From Verrucomicrobiota bacterium (GTDB lineage Bacteria > Verrucomicrobiota > Verrucomicrobiia > Limisphaerales > JAEYXS01), in assembly GCA_021156225.1 (NCBI GenBank), contig JAJNBN010000139.1:1-10341 (forward strand): DNA of 10,341 bases, written 5' to 3'. Positions 1 to 5,718 of this stretch are shown in pieces. Under the pieces are notes generated by a model. The model saw nothing but the letters and a program-made list of their open reading frames with translations. It had not been told where the DNA came from and made no database searches. Position 1 is the stretch's first letter, and the number at the start of each line of letters is the position of its first letter. The translations under genes and the position numbers were made by a program.

Positions 1-492
1 GCGGATATCGTCACCAAGAAAGCATATCGCGATTTCCGTCTGCACATCGAATTTCTCGTGATGAATCCCAAGGGCAACAGCGGCGTGTATCTGCAGAATC
101 GTTATGAAATTCAGATCCAGGAGGGTGACAAGACCAAGCACGGGATGGGCGCGGTGATCAACGAGACGGATTCGCCGTATGACAGCTTCGCCGGACTGGG
201 CAAGTGGAACTCCTACGACATCGTATTCCGGGCCGCCCGCTTCAAGGATGGCAAGCTGGTAGAAAAAGCGATGGTGACGATGTATTTCAACGGCAAGAAA
301 GTACATGAGAACGTGCAGATCCAGAAGGTTTGGGGCGGGGCGAACTCCGGAGTGGACGGCGGCAATGATGGTGGCAAAGGCATCACGGACACCGCGCAGG
401 GCTTGAAGCTCCAGGCGGAAGGGCATGATGTGCGCTATCGGAACGCGTGGATCAAGGAGCTGGATCTGAAGGATGCGGATACGAATTTTTAA
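1..492 (+). CDS. DUF1080 (3-keto-disaccharide hydrolase) domain protein, 3' end
   Basis: The reading frame is open from base 1 to the TAA at 490-492, so the start lies outside the window and 163 codons are visible. The visible part matches the C-terminal half of the DUF1080/3-keto-disaccharide hydrolase fold (PF06439), a concanavalin-like beta sandwich related to family 16 glycoside hydrolases. Recognisable stretches are F-R-L-H-I-E-F, the N-S-G-V-Y-L-Q-N-R-Y-E-I-Q-I strand pair, W-N-S-Y-D-I-V-F-R-A-A-R-F, and a final R-Y-R-N-A-W-I-K-E-L strand. Family members are usually secreted and act on oxidised disaccharides or polysaccharides; they are very abundant in Verrucomicrobiota and Planctomycetota. 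A Gly/Asn/Asp-rich loop (residues about 113-125 of the fragment) follows a W-G-G turn. The signal peptide and N-terminus cannot be judged. The family call is firm; the substrate is unknown. Confidence 0.9.
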   Translation, partial: ADIVTKKAYRDFRLHIEFLVMNPKGNSGVYLQNRYEIQIQEGDKTKHGMGAVINETDSPYDSFAGLGKWNSYDIVFRAARFKDGKLVEKAMVTMYFNGKKVHENVQIQKVWGGANSGVDGGNDGGKGITDTAQGLKLQAEGHDVRYRNAWIKELDLKDADTNF

Positions 493-521
493 GCCCCGCC
501 GTATTTGATGGTGCAAGGTGT

Positions 522-543
522 GGCCCGCTGTTTTCAGCGGGCC
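522..543 (+). terminator. Rho-independent-like hairpin after the DUF1080 gene
   Basis: A perfect 9-bp GC-rich stem, GGCCCGCTG (522-530) with CAGCGGGCC (535-543), closes a TTTT loop. An outer GCAA (513-516)/TTGC (544-547) pairing can extend it across a 5-nt bulge. It starts 30 bp after the DUF1080 stop. Only a weak T-rich tail (CATTTT, about 549-554) follows, so termination is likely but not textbook. Confidence 0.75.
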
Positions 544-580
544 TTGCCATTTTCACCTGATTCACTCACTTTTTGACGCT

Positions 581-1135
581 GTGTTTCTGGGTTCCAATAC
601 TGAACTGCAAAAGGTCGTCATCCATTCGGATGGCGGCTGTCAGGGCAATCCGGGACCGGGTGGATGGGCGGCGGTGTTGACGTGGGGCAAGCTTACGCGA
701 GAGGTGAGCGGCGGCGTGCCGGCCACGACGAACAATCGCATGGAATTGATGGGGGCCATCGAGGCCCTCAATGCGCTGAACCGCCCCTGCGAGGTGGAGT
801 TTCATACGGATTCCCAATACGTGAAGAACGGGGTGACTGCATGGATGCACGGATGGAAGCGCAATGGCTGGAAGACCAAGGCGAAGGAACCGGTGAAGAA
901 TGCGGACCTGTGGCGGATGCTGGATGAGGCGGTCACAAGGCACAAAGTGAGCTGGCATTGGGTGAAAGGGCATGCGGGGCATGCCGAGAACGAGCGTTGC
1001 GATGAACTGGCGACCAAAGCCATGGACGATATTCGGAAGCGATACACCAAGGCGGAGTTGCAAGTTTGCCTCAAGGAGTTCAATGAGAGCGTGAGCCCCT
1101 CGGCATCGGACGGAGTTTTGATCCAGAACCAGTAA
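581..1135 (+). CDS. rnhA: Ribonuclease HI
   Basis: This gene encodes ribonuclease HI, which cuts the RNA strand of RNA/DNA hybrids in the cytoplasm (R-loops, Okazaki primers, misinserted ribonucleotides) with two divalent metal ions. From a GTG at 581 the product is 184 residues. The catalytic residues are D17 (in S-D-G-G-C-x-G-N-P-G-P-G-G-W), E55 (N-N-R-M-E-L), D77 (H-T-D-S-Q-Y-V), H131 (V-K-G-H-A-G-H) and D141 (E-R-C-D-E-L-A). Each is offset by exactly 7 from E. coli D10, E48, D70, H124 and D134, so the fold has no indels between them. A Lys/Trp-rich basic protrusion (about 88-102) is present. About 35 residues extend past the usual end, ending in a Ser-rich tail of unknown role. The frame stays open upstream to a GTG at 518, but that start would overlap the preceding terminator, so 581 was chosen. 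No Shine-Dalgarno is visible. Confidence 0.95.
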   Translation: MFLGSNTELQKVVIHSDGGCQGNPGPGGWAAVLTWGKLTREVSGGVPATTNNRMELMGAIEALNALNRPCEVEFHTDSQYVKNGVTAWMHGWKRNGWKTKAKEPVKNADLWRMLDEAVTRHKVSWHWVKGHAGHAENERCDELATKAMDDIRKRYTKAELQVCLKEFNESVSPSASDGVLIQNQ

Positions 1136-1167
1136 TGGACGTGACATGAATCGGAACAGGGCAAGGT

Positions 1168-1262
1168 TCTTTCGTCCCTGCGGGTCTGGGGCGTTTTTAG
1201 GCTATTAAACCCACCGTTGAAAAACGGTGGGCTATTTTCGGATGTCCCTGCCGGGACAAAGA
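1168..1262. repeat. Nested palindromic intergenic element (REP/MITE-like)
   Basis: This 95-bp non-coding element lies between rnhA and the dctA remnant. Its ends are near-perfect inverted copies: TCTTTCGTCCC (1168-1178) against GGGACAAAGA (1253-1262), differing by one inserted base. Inside is a 9-bp hairpin (1210-1231) flanked by direct copies of GGCTATT (1200-1206 and 1230-1236). The right end alone also folds as TGTCCC (1243-1248)/GGGACA (1253-1258). I recall similar GTCCC...GGGAC plus CCACCGTT...AACGGTGG elements scattered in planctomycete and verrucomicrobial genomes, but could not check copy number here. No transposase is present. Confidence 0.55.
1210..1231 (+). terminator. Core hairpin of the intergenic element, possible rnhA terminator
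   Basis: A perfect 9-bp stem CCCACCGTT (1210-1218)/AACGGTGGG (1223-1231) with a GAAA tetraloop is followed by CTATTTTC. It sits 74 bp after the rnhA stop and could end rnhA transcription. It is also the central palindrome of the repeat element, so termination may be a secondary function. Confidence 0.5.
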
Positions 1263-1354
1263 GAACAAAGGAGAACCACAAATTTCATGCAAAGCATTGT
1301 CATGTCTGTTTGGCCTCATTAGGCTTTTTGAAATTAGCCATTTGAACCATACGC

Positions 1355-2492
1355 TTGAGCACGACTACTTCTAATTCTGTAACGATTTTGCCGCCTGAGA
1401 AGAAGCCTTGGTACAAAGTGCTCTATATCCAGGTGCTGATCGCGGTCGCACTGGGCATTTTCATCGGCCATTTCCAGCCTGATTTCGCCAAGAAAATGGA
1501 GCCGCTCGGGCTCGGATTCATCAAGCTGATCAAGATGATGATCGCGCCCATTATCTTCTGTACGGTGGTTCATGGCATCGCATCGATGACCGATATGAAG
1601 CGGTTGGGGCGAGTGGGGTTTAAGACCTTGCTCTATTTCGAAGTGGTTTCGACGCTGGCGCTGGTCATCGGTCTTGTGGTGGTCAACGTTTTGAAACCCG
1701 GCGAAGGTTTCAATGTGGACCTTAAGACGCTGGATACCGCCAAGACGCAAGAGTATGTGCATCGGGCGGAAGACCAAACCATGGTGAAATTCCTCATGAA
1801 CATCATTCCAAACACGATGGTGGATGCGTTCGCTAAAGGAGATTTGCTGCAAGTATTGCTGGTATCTGGCCTAGTCGCCTTCGCGATCGGGGCCATGGGG
1901 GAAAAGCGGATACCGGTACTAAATGCGATTGAAACTGCTTCACATGTGTTCTTTGGTGTCATGCGCATCGTGGTAAGGGCGGCTCCCATCGGTGCCTTCG
2001 GGGCCATGGCCTTTACTGTTGGTGAGCATGGCATCAAATCATTGGTTAATCTCATCGAGCTGATGCTTGGATTCTATGCCACGGCCACTGTCTTTGTGGT
2101 GGTAGTGTTGGGGGGCATCCGTTATTCCCACGGGTTACAGCTTCAATCTCGACGGAACCAATATTTACATGTCCATGGCCGCTGTGTTCCTGGCGCAAGC
2201 CACCAACACGCCCTTGGATTTGAAGCAGCAAATCGCCCTACTGCTCGTCGCCATGGTGTCCTCCAAGGGCGCCAGTGGGGTGACGGGTGCGGGCTTTGTG
2301 ACGCTGGCTGCTACGCTGGCAGTGGTGCCCACCATTCCCATCGCATCGCTGGGGTTGCTGATTGGCATTGATCGCTTCATGAGTGAGTGCCGGGCGATCA
2401 CTAATCTCATCGGTAATGGTGTGGCGACGGTGGTGATCAGCCGCTGGGAGGGTGAGGTGTCTGCGGAGACGTTGCGGGCGAATCTAGATCGG
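1355..2492 (+). pseudogene. dctA: Dicarboxylate/amino-acid:cation symporter (DctA/DAACS family), broken by internal deletion and frameshift
   Basis: The intact gene would encode an inner-membrane symporter importing C4-dicarboxylates or acidic amino acids with Na+ or H+ (about 430 residues). Two pieces remain. The first (1355-2119, 255 codons from a TTG start) carries the N-terminal transmembrane segments, including K-L-I-K-M-M-I-A-P-I-I-F-C-T-V-V, and ends at V-V-V-V-L-G-G-I. The second begins in another frame at 2121 with V-I-P-T-G-Y-S-F-N-L-D-G-T and runs through S-S-K-G-A-S-G-V-T-G and G-I-D-R-F-M-S-E to about 2492. Compared with E. coli DctA as I remember it, about 50 codons are absent at the junction, among them hairpin HP1 with the S-S-S-E-S substrate/ion motif. 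The first frame runs off-frame to a stop at 2371. Both pieces are otherwise well conserved, so the damage is recent or an assembly error. The 3' end of dctA is also missing because the frame runs on into the next gene. Confidence 0.85.
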
Positions 2493-4229
2493 TTGCTGCT
2501 GATTAGCTGCTGGTGGTGCAAGGCGGCTGAATCCGCGTTGCCGCAACGGCCAGCAGATGCGCTGAAAGGCAGCGAGATCGTACAACGCATCGCGGCACTG
2601 GGTATGGGGGCACGTGAGCAATTCATCAAGGAACAGGTGCTGCGCGGAAATGTGCCGGATTTTTGGCGGCGCTTTGTGACGGTGGAGGTGGTGCGACAGC
2701 TTGACGGGCGGGAGCACCGGGTGGCGTATCAGGTCGCGCCGGATTATCTCGCGCTGGGTTCGGACGCAGATCATTTCCTCGCGCCAATTTCTCCGATGCT
2801 AGCGCAGAGTCTGGCGGACGAGTTCGGCTGGATGCTGCCTACGCGCCAGATGGTGAACGATATCTATTTGGCGGCAACGGTGAAGCTGGTGCCTACAACC
2901 ATCGCGCCGAGTGAGGAGATGACCACGGTGCCGGTCTTTCAGCAGCATAATGAGATGGTGAAGCGGCAGCTTCAGGAGGCTATGAAACAGCATCCGTTGG
3001 GCGCATTGGTGGCCGGGCATAAGAAGGATGTGGTCATCACCACGCGTTTGGCAGCGGCTCCGGGCAAGGTGGCCATCTATGGGTGGCATCAGGCGGTGGG
3101 GAAGCCGATCCAGCCGCTTTATTTGGGACATACGAATGCATGGGTGGATTACAGTCAGGGGGTCCGGTTTGTGCAGCGAGCCATGCTGGTGAATGGCAAG
3201 AAGACGACGGCGAAGGAAGTGCTGGCCGATGTAAAACTGGCGGCTTTGCTCAGTGATGAGGGGTCGTTGGCGGTGCCACGTTACGAGTTTTCCAAAGTGA
3301 CAGCCAATCCAATGGTCACAGTGGGAAAGGACACTCGTTTCGCGGAAAAGGTGGAAACCTTGACCTTCGATCCCGGTGTCCGCGTGGTGATCAATTCACC
3401 GGCTGAGTTGGATGCCAATAAACCGGTGCGTCTGGTGCTTTATGCGCTGCCGAACGGCAACACCATTGAGCAGACGATAGGACGCAAGTTGAAACCGGGG
3501 GATGACTGGCATTTTGATATCCAGCATATCGGCGCGCAAACACGCTGGCTGCGGGCGCGCTTGCCCGAGCTGAATCTGGTGGTGGTTTATCTGGAGAACA
3601 GCGACAAGTCCTGGCCGACGTGGCGGCGGAAGAATGATGCGGATAGCAAACGGATCTCGGCCATCGTGGAGACGCTGCGCCAGCGTTTTCCGAAGAACAC
3701 AACGCGGCTGGTGCTCACGGGGCACAGTGGTGGAGGGAGTTTCACTTTTGGTTATCTGAATGGAGTGAAGAGCATCCCGGAGGATGTAGAGCGGATTGCG
3801 TTTCTCGACAGCAATTATGCCTATGATCCGGCACTGGGCCATAATGATAAGTTGGCTTCATGGCTGGCCGGTGATACGCAGCGTTATCTCTGTGTGCTGG
3901 CGTATCACGACAGTATCGCGCTCCTGAACGGGAAGACGTTCGTGAGCGAGAGCGGGGGGACTTGGGGACGGAGCCTGGCGATGCTGAAGGATTTGGGTGC
4001 GAAGTTTCCGTTCAAAGCGGAAGTGACCGAGGAATGGCAGCGGCATCAGGCGTTGGATGGACGGGTGAAGTTTTTAATGAAAGAAAATCCGGCCAAGGCG
4101 ATTTTGCATACGCGACAGGTGGAGTGGAACGGATTCATTCATGCGATGCTTACGGGGACGGAGCTGGAGGGCAAGGGCTATGAGTACATGAACGGTCGCG
4201 TTTATTCGGAGCTGATTGCAGTCGAGTAG
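2493..4229 (+). CDS. Uncharacterised protein with C-terminal alpha/beta-hydrolase domain, fused in frame to the dctA remnant
   Basis: No stop separates this gene from the dctA fragment: one open frame runs from inside dctA to the TAG at 4227-4229. The start is a placeholder at a TTG (2493). A hydrophobic stretch L-L-L-I-S-C-W-W-C-K-A-A-E-S resembles the end of a signal peptide, so the true start has probably been lost. Numbering from 2493, residues about 30-270 form a region I recognise only as a conserved unknown of related bacteria, with F-W-R-R-F-V-T-V-E-V, L-A-L-G-S-D, A-G-H-K-K-D-V-V-I-T, Y-G-W-H and Y-L-G-H. Residues about 300-578 look like an alpha/beta hydrolase: nucleophile elbow G-H-S-G-G-G with S412, a following F-L-D-S-N strand, and a late candidate catalytic His in G-F-I-H-A-M. 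The substrate is unknown; an esterase or peptidase is possible. The gene converges on the next one with 2 bp between stops. An alternative GTG start at 2457, after GGAGGG, lies within dctA homology. Confidence 0.65.
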   Translation: MLLISCWWCKAAESALPQRPADALKGSEIVQRIAALGMGAREQFIKEQVLRGNVPDFWRRFVTVEVVRQLDGREHRVAYQVAPDYLALGSDADHFLAPISPMLAQSLADEFGWMLPTRQMVNDIYLAATVKLVPTTIAPSEEMTTVPVFQQHNEMVKRQLQEAMKQHPLGALVAGHKKDVVITTRLAAAPGKVAIYGWHQAVGKPIQPLYLGHTNAWVDYSQGVRFVQRAMLVNGKKTTAKEVLADVKLAALLSDEGSLAVPRYEFSKVTANPMVTVGKDTRFAEKVETLTFDPGVRVVINSPAELDANKPVRLVLYALPNGNTIEQTIGRKLKPGDDWHFDIQHIGAQTRWLRARLPELNLVVVYLENSDKSWPTWRRKNDADSKRISAIVETLRQRFPKNTTRLVLTGHSGGGSFTFGYLNGVKSIPEDVERIAFLDSNYAYDPALGHNDKLASWLAGDTQRYLCVLAYHDSIALLNGKTFVSESGGTWGRSLAMLKDLGAKFPFKAEVTEEWQRHQALDGRVKFLMKENPAKAILHTRQVEWNGFIHAMLTGTELEGKGYEYMNGRVYSELIAVE

Positions 4230-4231
4230 AT

Positions 4232-5557
4232 TTACTGCATGGGCAGATTCAGCTCCACGCGTTGACCGCCGCGCAGCACAGTGGCTTTGACCTTTTCACC
4301 TACGGGATGTTTCTGCAGCAGGTAGCCGATGAGTTCGCCCTCGGTGATGCGGGTGCTGACGCCGGCGAGTTGGAGAATGACGTCGTCTTTCTGGAAACCG
4401 GCGTTTTTGGCGGCGGCGTGCTTGCCATACTGGCCCACACTTTTCACGTAGAGGGCCATGTTGTTCTTAGGGAGCTGACGCTGGGTGCGTTCCTCATCGG
4501 TAAGGTCGAGCAGCACCATGCCGCCGGTGGCCATGCCGCGCATGGGCCAGGTGCCGACGCGCTTGGAGATGTCCGCCTTGCGCCGCCAGTTGGCGGGGAG
4601 GGCGATGGTGACGGTTTGCTCAGCGCTGCCGCGTTTCACGACGGCTGGGACGTTGCCCGCTTCGGGAGCGAGATGCAGCGCCCAACTGAAATCGGCGATG
4701 GAGAGGAGCGGTTGCCCGGCGAGGGTGATGATGTCATCACCGGCTTGGAGGCCAGCCTTGGCGGCGATGGAGTTGGGGGCGACGGCTTCGATGCGGGCTT
4801 TTTGATCGGGAGCGAGAGTCAGGCCGATGGTCTCGGATTGCGGCATGGGATAGATCAGGTTCGTGGGGATGGCCTGTTTTTTATCGCGATAATAGAGACG
4901 CTGGGAATCGCCGATCTGATGGCAGTGCACGCAGCTCTGGACGACCTTGCCGTTCCAGTTGAGATCCATGGTATATTTTTCCATGAGGGCGGGCATCTCT
5001 ACTGGGGTCTTGAAAAGTGTAGGCTGACCTTGCTTGCCGGCGAGCGAGGCTTTGTTCGCCGGGTAGCCTTTATGGGTTTCCAAGGCGGCTTCGAGGGCTT
5101 TGCGATAGCCGATGGTGGTCTTTTCCTGAGGATTCTTTTGATGCGTCCAGGAACCGTAGCGGCCATACACGGTGCCGTCGCCGTTGAAGAACAGGGTGGA
5201 GAAGGAGAGGTCGTAATCGAACTGGAAGCGGGCGAGGTCGAGGGAGTTGGCGTTGATGAGGCGGACGCAGACGAATTTTTCGAGCAAGGGTTTGAGTTCC
5301 TTGTCCTGCAGCACTTGGGCGTCAATGCCCATGCACGACAGGCAGGGGACGCAACGCAGCACGACGAGGAGCGGTTTGCCGGTCTTCTTGGCCTCGGCAA
5401 AGCCTTTCTCGAAGTCGTTGTAGATCCAGAGCGCGTCGTTTTCCATCGTGGCCTTGTCGCTGCGGACGGCGCCTTCGCGGTCCTTGACGGTTTCGGCATG
5501 GGTGGTGGACAGGCAGGCAGCAACGAGCAAAGGCAATGCGACGTGCAGGAGTTTCAT
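4232..5557 (-). CDS. Exported thioredoxin-fold / c-heme / PDZ protein (Cys form of Trx7/PDZ family)
   Basis: The product is 441 residues from the ATG at 5557. The N-terminus has a signal peptide (M-K-L-L then a hydrophobic core); it may be cut after T-H-A (residue 21) or be a lipoprotein with V-A-A-C at C15. Residues about 40-160 form a thioredoxin-like domain, with G-K-P-L-L-V-V-L followed by C69-V-P-C72-L-S-C75, a double CxxC, and a strand before F-F-N-G-D-G. At 209-213, C-V-H-C-H is a single c-type heme motif (CxxCH). A PDZ domain follows (about 236-320, A-A-K-A-G-L-Q-A-G-D-D-I-I), then a second PDZ-like region (about 355-441, A-G-F-Q-K-D-D-V-I-L-Q-L-A-G). From memory this matches the 'Trx7/PDZ (seleno)protein' family, some members of which have selenocysteine at the redox site; here all three are TGC cysteines. 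It likely acts outside the cytoplasm in thiol redox or protein quality control. An in-frame upstream start at 5635 was rejected because it precedes the signal peptide. Confidence 0.8.
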   Translation of the reverse strand: MKLLHVALPLLVAACLSTTHAETVKDREGAVRSDKATMENDALWIYNDFEKGFAEAKKTGKPLLVVLRCVPCLSCMGIDAQVLQDKELKPLLEKFVCVRLINANSLDLARFQFDYDLSFSTLFFNGDGTVYGRYGSWTHQKNPQEKTTIGYRKALEAALETHKGYPANKASLAGKQGQPTLFKTPVEMPALMEKYTMDLNWNGKVVQSCVHCHQIGDSQRLYYRDKKQAIPTNLIYPMPQSETIGLTLAPDQKARIEAVAPNSIAAKAGLQAGDDIITLAGQPLLSIADFSWALHLAPEAGNVPAVVKRGSAEQTVTIALPANWRRKADISKRVGTWPMRGMATGGMVLLDLTDEERTQRQLPKNNMALYVKSVGQYGKHAAAKNAGFQKDDVILQLAGVSTRITEGELIGYLLQKHPVGEKVKATVLRGGQRVELNLPMQ

Positions 5558-5718
5558 GTGAGTAGGTATGGCAGGAATGTCGCTGCTTGTAAATGAGGCC
5601 GAATGGGGAAGCTCAGGCAGTCTCTTAGGCCACAAAAATGTTTGTTAAGGTGCGTATGCAGGCGTAAGAGAGGGGCGTGTCCTTGGCGCATTCTTCAACT
5701 TCTGCTGTTGCCTTTCGT
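5558..5718. promoter_or_regulatory. Divergent intergenic region between the Trx/heme/PDZ gene and dacB
   Basis: This 161-bp gap must hold the promoters of both diverging genes. On the minus strand TTTACA (5588-5593) and CATACC (5565-5570) are spaced 17 bp apart and end 7 bp before the ATG, a weak sigma70-like pair. For dacB only very weak matches are visible, such as TTGTTA near 5642. No operator palindrome and no Shine-Dalgarno was seen before either ATG. Confidence 0.3.

Noticed and set aside
1146..1208. 20-codon ORF (starting M-N-R-N-R-A-R-F-F) after rnhA
   Set aside because: It overlaps the palindromic element and has no ribosome-binding site or domain; it is probably translation of the repeat.
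1334..1852. 172-codon minus-strand open frame over the start of the dctA remnant
   Set aside because: The His/Arg/Gln-rich product is typical antisense shadow; the plus strand has clear DctA homology.
4262..5596. 444-codon plus-strand open frame antisense to the Trx/heme/PDZ gene
   Set aside because: It is the codon-bias shadow of a gene with a signal peptide, CxxC motifs and PDZ domains; its Gly/Glu-rich product shows no recognisable domain.
5557..5635. Upstream start at 5635 for the Trx/heme/PDZ protein
   Set aside because: It would place 26 residues before a clear signal peptide that begins at the ATG at 5557.
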